Below are positions 18,480 through 28,257 of a stretch of DNA of 64,000 bases, in pieces. The DNA lies in the NCBI RefSeq assembly GCF_004136315.1, contig NZ_CP029562.1, forward strand, positions 5,417,501 through 5,481,500, read 5' to 3'. Each line of letters begins with the position of its first letter. Positions within the stretch are counted from its first letter, which is position 1. Below the pieces are notes generated by a model. That model had not been told where the DNA came from. It made no database searches and worked only from the letters and a program-made list of their open reading frames with translations. The stretch comes from Mesorhizobium sp. Pch-S (lineage in GTDB: Bacteria; Pseudomonadota; Alphaproteobacteria; Rhizobiales; Rhizobiaceae). The translations under genes and the position numbers were made by a program.

Positions 18480-19610
18480 ATGGCCGGCCAGCTTCCATTC
18501 CCGATATCGCGCCGTGCACTGCTTGCCGGCATTGGAGCCGCGGGTGCAAACATGATCGCGCCTGGCCTTGTCCAAGGTCAGGCGGCTGCAGGCGTGCCGC
18601 CAGTCGATGCCACGTTCCTGTTCATCGCCGATATCCATGCCTGCCGCATGGCCAGCGGGCTCAGCCCCAATTGCCTGCAGGAGGGCAAGACCGATGCGGC
18701 GCTGCTGCGCCATATCGCGGCGCTGAACGGTATTGGAGACAAGTCATGGCCGGCCGAGATCAATGGTGTTGGCTCTGCTCTGCGCTCCGCCGGCAGCCGG
18801 ATCGGTACGCCGCTGGGTATCATCGTCGGTGGTGACATGACCGATGATGGCGGCGGCCAGGTGACGCAACCAAGCGAAGGCACCCAACTGCTCCAGTTCA
18901 GCCAGCGCTACCAACAGGGTATCGGGCCGGATCGCGTGAACGTGCCGGTCTATGTCGGCCTCGGCAATCACGACCTCGACCAGAATGGGCCACCACCCCA
19001 CGCCGACTGGTACCGACGTGAACTGCGCGACTATGTCGAGGTCAATCATCGTGCCGGAGTGTTCTTCAAGCCGCCGGTTTCGGTCGCCGACTATGATGTC
19101 GCCTCCGATTGCTACTCCTGGGACTGGGGCGGGCTGCATCTGGTGCAATTGCATCGCTTCGGGGGCGACACGGCGTTCGGCGCCGCAAGCAGCCTGCCAT
19201 GGCTGAAACGCAACCTTGCGGCCAACGCAGCGGACGGAAGGCCCGTGGTGTTGTTCCAGCACTACGGTTGGGACAGTTTTTCACTCGAACGCTGGGATCC
19301 GCAGAAATCCACCTTCGATGACGACGGCTCCGGTGCGCCGCACTGGTGGAACGATGAGGATCGTGAAGCGCTGCTGGCGGCTATCAAAGGCTACAACGTC
19401 GTCGCCGTCTTTCACGGTCACCAGCACGAAACGCCGATGATCTATCAGCGGGACGGGCTGGATATCGTCAAGCCGAAGGCCAGCTTCATGGGCGGCTTCG
19501 CGCTGGTGAGGATCACCAATGCCGGCATGGATGTGGCGCTAGGCGAGGCGACTGATGACATTGGCAATGTGATGTTCACAAATGCGTTGGCGCGTCGTTG
19601 GCAAGGCTGA
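18480..19610 (+). CDS. Tat-exported metallophosphoesterase
   Basis: 376 residues, calcineurin-like phosphoesterase. The metal-binding motifs are present in order: DIH (Asp51, His53), GGDM (Asp119), GNHD (Asn163, His164, Asp165), a histidine in FQHYGW, and FHGHQHE. A twin-arginine signal SRRALLAG (10-17) followed by a hydrophobic stretch suggests folded export to the periplasm. Its substrate is unknown; phosphodiesters or phosphoesters are typical. ATG 18480 places the Tat motif correctly; upstream codons do not look native. It starts 55 bases after the DeoR gene and may be in the same transcript. Confidence 0.85.
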   Translation: MAGQLPFPISRRALLAGIGAAGANMIAPGLVQGQAAAGVPPVDATFLFIADIHACRMASGLSPNCLQEGKTDAALLRHIAALNGIGDKSWPAEINGVGSALRSAGSRIGTPLGIIVGGDMTDDGGGQVTQPSEGTQLLQFSQRYQQGIGPDRVNVPVYVGLGNHDLDQNGPPPHADWYRRELRDYVEVNHRAGVFFKPPVSVADYDVASDCYSWDWGGLHLVQLHRFGGDTAFGAASSLPWLKRNLAANAADGRPVVLFQHYGWDSFSLERWDPQKSTFDDDGSGAPHWWNDEDREALLAAIKGYNVVAVFHGHQHETPMIYQRDGLDIVKPKASFMGGFALVRITNAGMDVALGEATDDIGNVMFTNALARRWQG

Positions 19611-19917
19611 GGATCGATGACATTCCCGCCGCAGAAGGTCGAAAAATCTCGCCAATCCGTAAGGTGACGGGCAGGCGGCGGCGAGACATAGCCATTATGC
19701 CTGCTTCCTGAGCCAGCCTGCTCCGTTGGGCACAGTGGCTGCACACAAGGCTTTCTATGAAACAGGCAGGCTGCCTTGCCATGATAAGGACCGCAGCGCT
19801 CCATCATTTTATCATAAAGCCCTGCCACCTCATCGTCGCGCCGATGGCTGCGCGGTGATGGTTCCTTTGCGTGCCGGATCGCGACCAGCTGCGGCTTTCC
19901 AAACTGGGTCTGAACGC
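19611..19917. other. Intergenic region before the two-component genes
   Basis: 307 bases without a gene. The only structure I see is an inverted repeat ATGATAA (19781-19787) / TTATCAT (19809-19815), which may be a regulator site for the two-component operon. The reading frame of the response regulator is open upstream to 19726, but the encoded residues do not resemble a receiver domain. Confidence 0.35.
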
Positions 19918-20594
19918 ATGCGCATCCTTATGCTGGAGGACGACAAGAAAACGGCGGCCTTCGTCGCCAAGGGACTGAACGAGGCCGGGCATATCTGTGA
20001 CCACCTGGCCGACGGCCGTGACGCACTGTTCCAGGCAACCCGCGAAGCCTATGACGTCTTCGTCGTCGATCGCATGACGCCGGGGCTCGACGGGCTTTCC
20101 GTCGTGAAATCGCTGCGTGCCGCGGGCGTCATGACGCCGGTGATTTTCCTGACCTCGGTAGGAGGGGTGGATGATCGGGTCGAGGGATTGCAGGCGGGTG
20201 CAGACGACTATCTGGTGAAACCCTTCGCCTTTTCTGAGCTTCTGGCGCGCCTGCAGGCGCTCGGTCGCCGTCCGCCGGTGCAGGAGCAGAAGACCGTGCT
20301 CAAGGTGGCTGACCTCGAAATGGATCTGGTCAAGCGTCATGTGGCGCGGCAGGGACAGTCCATCGAGCTGCAGCCGCGTGAGTTCCGGCTCCTGGAGGTT
20401 CTGATGCGCGGCGAGGGCAGGGTGATCACCCGCACCATGCTGCTGGAGCGGGTCTGGGACTTTCATTTCGATCCCAAGACCAGCGTGGTCGAAATCATGT
20501 CAGCCGTCTGCGCGCCAAGATCGACCGCCCCTTCACGGTGCCATTGCTCCATACCGTCCGGAACACCGGCTACAGCCTCTATGCGTCCCGTTGA
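19918..20594 (+). pseudogene. OmpR-family response regulator, frameshifted near its C-terminus
   Basis: The receiver domain is complete (EDD at residues 7-9, phospho-acceptor Asp51, Lys101 in LVKPF) and the winged-helix DNA-binding domain is normal up to SVVEI. After codon 193 the expected ending SRLRAKIDRPF...NTGYSLYASR is found in another frame (20502 to the TGA at 20592-20594). Restoring one base between 20496 and 20500, for example reading ATCCATGTC, gives the usual VVEIHVSRLR. As written, translation loses the last recognition part and runs on in frame into the histidine kinase. It could be a real mutation or a sequencing error. ATG 19918 starts MRILMLEDD. Confidence 0.85.
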
Positions 20595-21960
20595 AAGTCT
20601 GCTGCGCTCGACGCCATTCCGGCTGGCGCTGGCCTTCTCGGCCTTCGTTATTCTCGCCTTCCTGCTGACCGGTGGCATCGTCTACCAGACGATGAGCGCG
20701 AACCTTGATCGGCGTCTCGATGATTCCGTCCGGCAAGCCTATTCGATGATCGCGACGACCTATGCCGAGAGCGACGTCGACGACCTCATCATCGCTGTTA
20801 ACAGCCACGCCGTCGGCAATGCGGGCAATGACCAGCTGATCTCCCTGACCGGCGCGCAAGGTGAGAGTCTGGCGGGTAACCTTTCAGCGATCGATCTGCC
20901 CGAGGGGTTTGCCATCGTGCCGGAAGGCACTCCGGGTTTCCCCGAGACAGCACCATACAGGGCCTATTCGGGCAAGGTCGGCTCGACCAACCTCACCGTC
21001 GCACAGAGTTTCAAGGAAACGGAAGAGCTGGAAAGCCTGCTGCTGGCGAGCTTTGTCTGGGCTGCTGCGATTGTCGCTGGCCTTGCCATTGCCGGTGGCG
21101 CATTCCTGGCATCCCGCGTGCAGCGCCGGCTGGATGCGATTGGCGATACGATGGTGGCCGTCTCGCAAGGCAAGCTCGAGGCCCGTATTCCGCAGCTCGG
21201 CCGCGATGACGACATCGATGGGGTCTCGATACAGATCAATGCTGCGCTCGACCGGCTCGGTTCGCTGGTGGAGGGCATGCGGCAAGTCAGCAGCGATATT
21301 GCTCATGACCTGAAAACACCGCTCAACCGCCTGCACATGATCCTTGACGGCGCTGCTGACAAGGCGGGCAAGCGGGTGGATGTTTCGCCGGATCTCGCCG
21401 AAGCCCGTGCAGAAAGCACGCAGATCAACGAGACGTTCGATGCATTGCTGCGGATCGCGCAGATCGAAGCGGGCGCACGCAGGGCACGTTTCGTTCAGCT
21501 CGACCTCACCGAGGTGGTGGCATCGGTTGCGGATATCTACGCCGAAGTCGCCAAGGATGACGGCAAGGTACTGCTTATCGAAAATTGCATAGCTGGCGAT
21601 ATGATCACCGGCGACCGCGAACTGCTGACCCAGCTCTTCGCCAACCTGATCGAAAACGCCATCCGCCACACCCCGGAAGGGACGCGGATCGAAATTTCAG
21701 CGAACCGACAGGCCGATAGTCTTGTCGCCGAGGTGCGCGACAACGGCCCGGGCATCCCCAGTGAAGAGCAGGAGAAGGTTTTTCGGCGCCTCTACCGGCT
21801 GGACAAGAGCCGCTCGACACCGGGAACCGGCCTGGGACTGAGCCTGGTCAAGGCAATCGCTGACCTGCACGGCGCCGCCGTTTCGATGCAGCCGCGCAAT
21901 CCGGGCATTGCTGCAGTCGTTGTCTTCCCGATCCTGACGGGTCAGCTTTCGGCCCGATGA
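20581..21960 (+). CDS. Sensor histidine kinase
   Basis: 459 residues. Membrane segment 1 (residues about 15-37), a periplasmic sensor region (about 40-150), membrane segment 2 (about 155-177), HAMP, then HisKA with the phosphorylated His242 in SSDIAHDLKTPLNRL. The ATPase domain has the N box NLIENAIRH, G1 DNGPGIP, F box VFRRLYRLD and G2 GTGLGLSL. ATG 20581 overlaps the true end of the regulator gene by 14 bases, the usual coupling. The kinase is intact, but its frame is joined to the upstream regulator frame because of the single-base loss near 20498. The signal it senses is unknown. It ends 19 bases past the stop of the convergent kinase gene. Confidence 0.9.
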   Translation: MRPVESLLRSTPFRLALAFSAFVILAFLLTGGIVYQTMSANLDRRLDDSVRQAYSMIATTYAESDVDDLIIAVNSHAVGNAGNDQLISLTGAQGESLAGNLSAIDLPEGFAIVPEGTPGFPETAPYRAYSGKVGSTNLTVAQSFKETEELESLLLASFVWAAAIVAGLAIAGGAFLASRVQRRLDAIGDTMVAVSQGKLEARIPQLGRDDDIDGVSIQINAALDRLGSLVEGMRQVSSDIAHDLKTPLNRLHMILDGAADKAGKRVDVSPDLAEARAESTQINETFDALLRIAQIEAGARRARFVQLDLTEVVASVADIYAEVAKDDGKVLLIENCIAGDMITGDRELLTQLFANLIENAIRHTPEGTRIEISANRQADSLVAEVRDNGPGIPSEEQEKVFRRLYRLDKSRSTPGTGLGLSLVKAIADLHGAAVSMQPRNPGIAAVVVFPILTGQLSAR

Positions 21961-22847
21961 TCCGCCAGAACGGCATCGATGACCCGTTCAGACAAACGGA
22001 TCTCCTCGGCGCTTCGGCTGATCTGACCCGAAACCGTGATCATCGCCTTCCACAAGGTCCAGGCGCGGCCGCGCGCCCAGGTGCCGGTGTCGAGTGGCAG
22101 GGCCTGGCGGAAGGCACGACGGCTTCCGTTTTGAAACAGCGTCCACGCAATCGCCAGGTCGCAGGCGGGATCGCCAACCGCTGAACTGCCGAAGTCGATG
22201 ACCGCGCAAAGGTTGCCATCCTTCACCAGGAGGTTGCCCCATGCAATGTCGCCATGCACCCAGACCGGCGCATGTCGCCACCGCGTAGCGAGGGCCTCTT
22301 CCCAGAGCGTACGTGCCGTCTTCGTGTCGATCCGGCCGTCAAGCAGGCGAAAGGCCTCGCGGGTCTGGTCGTCATAGACGGCAAGGGAGCCGCCGCGGAA
22401 GTAGTTCTGCGGTCCGGCTGCCGGTCCGTCGATGGCGTCGATGCGATGGAGTGCCGTCAGGAAGCCGGCCAGGTCAACGGCGAACTCGTCGAGGTCGCCG
22501 ATGCGCCCGTCCGTCGCCGTCTCGCCTTCCAACCAGCCATAGACAGACCATGGCCAGGGATAGCCTTCGCCAGGCTCGCCCAGGGCGAGGGGTGCCGGGA
22601 TCGGCAAGGGCAGGTGCGATGCCAGCTTCGGCAGCCAATGCTGTTCCCTTGCCACTTGCGCGGCATAGCCGACGGCGCTCGGCAGGCGCACGCTCATTTC
22701 ATCGCCCAGCAGGAAGGTGCGGTTGTCCCAGCCGCCGGGTTCGACCTTGCGGATCGGCAGATGCGCCCACTGTGGAAACTGCGTGCCGATCAGCCGCCGT
22801 ACCAGCGTCGTATCAATCTCGACCGTGATCTCGGATGTCTCCGACAA
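21942..22847 (-). CDS. Aminoglycoside phosphotransferase family protein
   Basis: 301 residues. The kinase-like catalytic loop VWVHGDIAWGNLLVKDG and the metal-binding VIDFGSSAVGDPACDLAIAW are intact, as is the nucleotide-binding start GGWDNRTFLLGDEMSVRLP. Family members phosphorylate small hydroxylated compounds such as aminoglycosides, homoserine or choline; the substrate here cannot be told and resistance should not be assumed. I prefer a TTG start at 22847 (GAGG upstream, protein then begins with SETSEITVEID), because the ATG at 22898 lies inside a hairpin (22886-22913). The 3' end overlaps the histidine kinase gene by 19 bases, convergent. Confidence 0.82.
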   Translation of the reverse strand: MSETSEITVEIDTTLVRRLIGTQFPQWAHLPIRKVEPGGWDNRTFLLGDEMSVRLPSAVGYAAQVAREQHWLPKLASHLPLPIPAPLALGEPGEGYPWPWSVYGWLEGETATDGRIGDLDEFAVDLAGFLTALHRIDAIDGPAAGPQNYFRGGSLAVYDDQTREAFRLLDGRIDTKTARTLWEEALATRWRHAPVWVHGDIAWGNLLVKDGNLCAVIDFGSSAVGDPACDLAIAWTLFQNGSRRAFRQALPLDTGTWARGRAWTLWKAMITVSGQISRSAEEIRLSERVIDAVLADHRAES

Positions 22848-22885
22848 GGCTAGCCTCGATGCGTGTTGGGACCTTCGCAGAAGAA

Positions 22886-22913
22886 GAAAGGGCGACATTT
22901 CTGCCGCCCTTTC
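22886..22913 (-). repeat. Second copy of the groEL-terminator-like hairpin
   Basis: GAAAGGGCG (22886-22894) pairs with CGCCCTTTC (22905-22913). The stem closely resembles the groEL terminator 170 bases away (23054-23080). On the minus strand it is followed by TTCTTCTTC. It may be a back-up terminator for groESL or the 5' leader of the phosphotransferase gene. Confidence 0.5.
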
Positions 22914-23053
22914 CCGGATGTTGCCTGAGAAGGGTAGCCGTAGACGGACTTCGTTAAAAAACCATGTCGTTGCCGGGACTTACCAGCGGATCGTGAAAAT
23001 TGTCCCGATGTCGGGAATGCCGAAAATCCGTGATTGAAACGACCGTGTCAAAG

Positions 23054-23080
23054 AAAAAGGGCGGCATTGCTGCCGCCCTT
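23054..23080 (-). terminator. Terminator of groESL
   Basis: On the minus strand a perfect 10-bp stem AAGGGCGGCA / TGCCGCCCTT with a 4-base loop is followed by TTTTTC. It lies 27 bases after the groEL stop. Confidence 0.88.
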
Positions 23081-23106
23081 CACAAGCTTGAGCCGGTTGG
23101 CCGGAC

Positions 23107-24750
<1,644 letters not shown>

Positions 24751-24810
24751 TTACTCCTGGGCTTAAGCGCCCGAAATCAAGATTGGATGGTGCGGATGAA
24801 CGGCGGATGA

Positions 24811-25107
24811 TCAGCCGATGATGCCCATGATGTCGGATTCCTTCATGATCAGAAGGTCTTCACCATTGAGCTTCACTTCGGTGCCCGACCACTTGCCGAA
24901 CAGGACGCGGTCGCCAGCCTTGACATCCAGCGGAACCAGCTTGCCGGCCTCGTCACGAGCGCCCGAGCCGACGGCGATGACTTCGCCTTCCTGCGGCTTT
25001 TCCTTGGCGGTGTCCGGGATGATGATCCCGCCAGCCGTCTTTTCTTCGGATTCAACCCGGCGAACGACCACGCGGTCATGAAGCGGGCGGAACTTCGACT
25101 TTGCCAT
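24811..25107 (-). CDS. groES: Co-chaperonin GroES (10 kDa)
   Basis: 98 residues, the heptameric lid of GroEL. The start [34 protein letters not shown] includes the mobile loop (residues about 17-33) that contacts GroEL, and the dome segment [11 protein letters not shown] is present. It is first in the groESL operon. The leader holds a perfect CIRCE, and ATG 25107 is preceded by a GAGGAAAT-type binding site. Confidence 0.98.
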   Translation of the reverse strand: MAKSKFRPLHDRVVVRRVESEEKTAGGIIIPDTAKEKPQEGEVIAVGSGARDEAGKLVPLDVKAGDRVLFGKWSGTEVKLNGEDLLIMKESDIMGIIG

Positions 25108-25170
25108 TTGATTTCCTCGGTGCGAAAGGTGAGAAAGAATTTCCTCCGTCCGGCCCTGCCGGACCTTCGG

Positions 25171-25197
25171 TTAGCACTCTCTGTGGGTGAGTGCTAA
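25171..25197 (-). promoter_or_regulatory. CIRCE element (HrcA operator)
   Basis: TTAGCACTC (25171-25179), nine bases, GAGTGCTAA (25189-25197): an exact match to the CIRCE consensus. It lies between the groES promoter and ATG. HrcA is expected to bind it and repress groESL until heat or misfolded protein titrates GroEL. Confidence 0.97.
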
Positions 25198-25206
25198 CGT
25201 GGCGGT

Positions 25207-25235
25207 GAGATAATCCCGCCCATGGTGAGAGTCAA
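25207..25235 (-). promoter_or_regulatory. groES promoter
   Basis: On the minus strand TTGACT (25235-25230) and TATCTC (25212-25207) are separated by 17 bases, a good housekeeping sigma-factor promoter directly upstream of CIRCE. A start of transcription near 25200 would place CIRCE in the first transcribed bases, as usual. Confidence 0.7.
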
Positions 25236-25371
25236 GGTGCAGCGCGGCATCTGGCCGCATGAAATTGGCGTTTTATCCTGGCTGCTCCAGTCTCTGGAGG
25301 ATGCTCTCCGGCCACACCGATCCTGCTGGGGCAAAATATGCTAATCTCACGGCATCCATGAACGGCGGGTG

Positions 25372-26190
25372 ATGGCCATGCTCAAAGCGGACCAGGTCTT
25401 CGCGGGCTCTATACCCGAGAACTATGATCGCCATATGGTGCCATTGATTTTCGAGCCATATGCCGGGGATCTTGCGCGACGCGTTGTTTCCTTCTCGCCC
25501 GGCGCCGTTCTGGAAATCGCTGCCGGTACCGGAGTGGTCACCCGCGCGTTGGCGCCACGATTGTCTCCTGACGCAAAATATGTGGTGACCGACCTCAATC
25601 AGCCGATGCTGGACTACGCTGCCTCCAGGCAGGAGCCAGACCACCGTGTCACATGGCGGCAGGCAGATGCTCTGGCGCTGCCCTTCGAGGATGCCGCCTT
25701 CGATCTCGTTTGCTGTCAGTTCGGGGCGATGTTCTTTCCCGACCGCGTGGCGGCCTATGGCGAAGCGAAACGGGTGCTAAAGCCCGGCGGGCATTTCCTG
25801 TTCAGCGTATGGGATCGCATCGAGGAGAATGTCCTGGCAAATGAAGTGACGAATGCTCTCGCTGAAGTCTTTCCAAACGATCCGCCGCGTTTCCTGGCAC
25901 GCACGCCGCACGGCTATCACGACAGGGAACTGATCCGTAGCGACGTGGAGAACGCAGGGTTTTCTCACATCGAGATCGATACGAGGGCAGAACAGAGCCG
26001 CGCATCCTCGCCGATGCTACCGGCTGTCGCCTACTGCAAGGGCACCGTGCTGAGGACCGAGATCGAGGCCAGGGATGCGGGAAAACTGGATGCTGCGACC
26101 GACTATGTCGCAAGGGCAATTGCGGAAAAACACGGGCAGGGTGAGATCGTCGCAAAGATCCAGGCCCACATCATTTTAGCCATGGCCTGA
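25372..26190 (+). CDS. Class I SAM-dependent methyltransferase
   Basis: 272 residues. Motif I VLEIAAGTGVVTRALA (near residues 47-62), the acidic motif TDLNQPMLDYA, and LPFEDAAFDLVCCQFGAMFFPD followed by RVLKPGGHFLFSVWD place it in the UbiE/Methyltransf_11 group. The acceptor is unknown; small-molecule substrates are usual. ATG 25372 is preceded by GGCGGGTG; a GTG at 25369 is possible. It is a single gene, divergent from groESL and convergent with the TetR gene. Confidence 0.85.
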   Translation: MAMLKADQVFAGSIPENYDRHMVPLIFEPYAGDLARRVVSFSPGAVLEIAAGTGVVTRALAPRLSPDAKYVVTDLNQPMLDYAASRQEPDHRVTWRQADALALPFEDAAFDLVCCQFGAMFFPDRVAAYGEAKRVLKPGGHFLFSVWDRIEENVLANEVTNALAEVFPNDPPRFLARTPHGYHDRELIRSDVENAGFSHIEIDTRAEQSRASSPMLPAVAYCKGTVLRTEIEARDAGKLDAATDYVARAIAEKHGQGEIVAKIQAHIILAMA

Positions 26191-26286
26191 TTCCCGGTAT
26201 TTCAGTTCCGAGGGGCGTGCCCAAAAGCGAGGCACGATCAGGGCATGTCCGTCTTCCGCGGAAACATACTTTTTCCTGGAATTGCC

Positions 26287-26922
26287 CTAGTCGAAAAATG
26301 TGCGCAACTGGCCATGGATGATCGACTTGTAGTCTTCGATCGTGCGTTGTCCCGCCGCCTTGTCCTGCGTCAGCGCCAGCCGAACGACGCCACCCGCAAG
26401 CTGAAAGAACAGGAACACCAGGCGCCGAAATGCCTCGCGCCGCTCCGGCTTCAGCAGGTGCACGAGCTGGTCGCAGAAGACATCGGCCTGATGATGCGTT
26501 TCGGCGATGTCGAGGTTCTGCAGTGCCTTGTCGGCCTGGATGGCGTTTTGGAGGTCCTGGATGGCCGGGTCTCCGGCAACGCGTTCGTAATAGTCGTCGA
26601 GCATCCTGTCTGAAGCCGCGATCATGCTCTCCAGCCCGTCGATGTCTGCCGCAATCTCCTGCTGTCGCGCTCGCGTCACCTCGGAGAAGCGCTCATAAAG
26701 CGTGGCCAGGATCGCCGATTTGTTCGGGAAGTAGTGATAGACGGTGGCAATCGGTCCGCCGGCCAGCGCGCCAACTTCCTTCATGGTAACGGCGTCGATG
26801 CCTTTTTCGCCGATCAGTCGCTTGGCTGTGGCCAGGATGGCATCGATGCGCTCCCGGCTGCGCTCCTGTTTCGGTCGCCGGCGCAACTGTGATCCGGCGG
26901 CTGTACGCTTGGCCTGTTTCAT
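26287..26922 (-). CDS. TetR family transcriptional regulator
   Basis: 211 residues from ATG 26922 (GTG 26937 would add five). The N-terminal helix-turn-helix is clear: RERIDAILATAKRLIGEKGIDAVTMKEVGALAGGPIATVYHYFPNKSAILATLYERF. The C-terminal ligand domain is unique, as usual. It is divergent from the MFS-oxidase-PLP operon at 27059, so repression of that operon, with the transported or oxidised compound as ligand, is the simplest model. The 136-base gap contains short repeats TGAT-N5-ATCA (about 26981-26993) and GCTGA-N7-TCAGC (27007-27023) that could be operators. Confidence 0.85.
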   Translation of the reverse strand: MKQAKRTAAGSQLRRRPKQERSRERIDAILATAKRLIGEKGIDAVTMKEVGALAGGPIATVYHYFPNKSAILATLYERFSEVTRARQQEIAADIDGLESMIAASDRMLDDYYERVAGDPAIQDLQNAIQADKALQNLDIAETHHQADVFCDQLVHLLKPERREAFRRLVFLFFQLAGGVVRLALTQDKAAGQRTIEDYKSIIHGQLRTFFD

Positions 26923-27058
26923 GAGCCGGCTGTCCACACTTTCATGGGGTCCTCGTCACCAGATCCGCATTGACAAGAAAGATGATTATGTATCAGTTTT
27001 CAAGATGCTGATTGATTGTCAGCTTTTGGCTTGAGGCAACGGACGTTGGGAGGCGCCT

Positions 27059-28243
27059 GTGGACTCGACGAATTCCGCGCATGCTGGAGATGGAGACTGG
27101 CTGGTCGGCAATCCGACACCACGGCAGCTCGCCGCAGCTTTGTGGACCGGCTCGGTGGGCTTGCTTGTCCTTGGGCTGCAGCCGGTTCTGCTCGGCGCGC
27201 TGTTCACGCAGGGCCATGTCAGCGGTGATGAACTGGCCCTGGTGGCAACCGCGGAGCTGGTCTCCATAGGTATCGGTTCGGCCGTCGTGGCAATGGCGCT
27301 TCCGGCGCGCAACATGCGCGGGAAGAGCGCGATCCTGCTCTTGCTCCTGGCCCTGGCCAATGTGTGGACAGCCTATGTGGGGAGCGCAAACATGCTGATC
27401 GCTGCCCGTGCCTTGGCCGGCCTTGCCGAGGGGGGGCTGGTGGCGGTGGCGACCGAACTGATCGCACGCTCGCGCAGAGCGGAACGCATCGGCGGTTATT
27501 TCGTGTCGCTGCAGACCCTGGCTCAGTGCATCCTGGCGCTGTTGCTGGCACTCGCGGTGATCCCGGCCTACGGCGCAAGCGGCGGGTTCGTCACGCTGGC
27601 CGTGGTGTGTGTGCTGTCGCTCGCGGTCGCACGTGCGGTGCCGGATGACTATACGGACCTGCCGAAAGACGAGCGTTTCTCGAATGTGCTGACGCCTGGC
27701 GCCATCACCGCACTGCTTTCCATCTTCTGTTATTTCATGTTCTTCGGTTCGGTCTGGGCCTTCCTGGAACCACTCGGCGAGCAATATGGCATTGACGGCC
27801 GAACGGTCGGCCTGATCGTCTCGGCAAGCCTCGCTGCGCAGATCCTCGGTGCGATGACGGCAACCGTCTTCGAGGCGCGCATCGACTATCGGCTGGCCAT
27901 AACAGGGGTGGGCATCGTTGCCGTGCTTGCATGCATGGTTCTGGCCGGCGGGCCGGCGTTGACCACCTTCTGGGTAGCCGCACTGACCATGGGTTTCATC
28001 CTGCTCTTCATCGTTCCCTATCAGATCCGGTTGGCGATCACTTCCGACGAGACGCGCACGGCAGCGCTGCTGGTGCCTGCGGCGCAACTGTTCGGGCTGG
28101 CACTGGGCCCGGTCGCTGCTTCATTGCTCATCGATGAAGGCGATTTCCGCGCCGTGCCGGAGTTCGCGGCGGCCAGCGTCATCGCCTCCGTCGCCCTGCT
28201 TGGCCTTTTTGTCGCCCTGTCACGCCACCGCGCGGCTGCCTGA
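27059..28243 (+). CDS. MFS transporter
   Basis: 394 residues with about 12 hydrophobic segments, starting at LAAALWTGSVGLLVLGLQPVLLGAL. The arginine-rich loop between helices 2 and 3 (PARNMRGKSAILL) and RALAGLAEGGLVAV resemble sugar- or aromatic-acid-type major facilitator proteins. The substrate is unknown. GTG 27059 is used, with GGGAGG five bases upstream. It heads a three-gene operon with an aldonolactone oxidase-like flavoprotein and a PLP enzyme, suggesting it imports or exports their substrate or product, with control by the divergent TetR gene. Confidence 0.85.
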   Translation: MDSTNSAHAGDGDWLVGNPTPRQLAAALWTGSVGLLVLGLQPVLLGALFTQGHVSGDELALVATAELVSIGIGSAVVAMALPARNMRGKSAILLLLLALANVWTAYVGSANMLIAARALAGLAEGGLVAVATELIARSRRAERIGGYFVSLQTLAQCILALLLALAVIPAYGASGGFVTLAVVCVLSLAVARAVPDDYTDLPKDERFSNVLTPGAITALLSIFCYFMFFGSVWAFLEPLGEQYGIDGRTVGLIVSASLAAQILGAMTATVFEARIDYRLAITGVGIVAVLACMVLAGGPALTTFWVAALTMGFILLFIVPYQIRLAITSDETRTAALLVPAAQLFGLALGPVAASLLIDEGDFRAVPEFAAASVIASVALLGLFVALSRHRAAA

Positions 28244-28257
28244 AGCGAGGATAGTTT

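Noticed and set aside
19918..21960. A true hybrid regulator-kinase protein
   Set aside because: The correct regulator C-terminus is present in the next frame and the kinase has its own ATG overlapping it, so the fusion results from a one-base shift.
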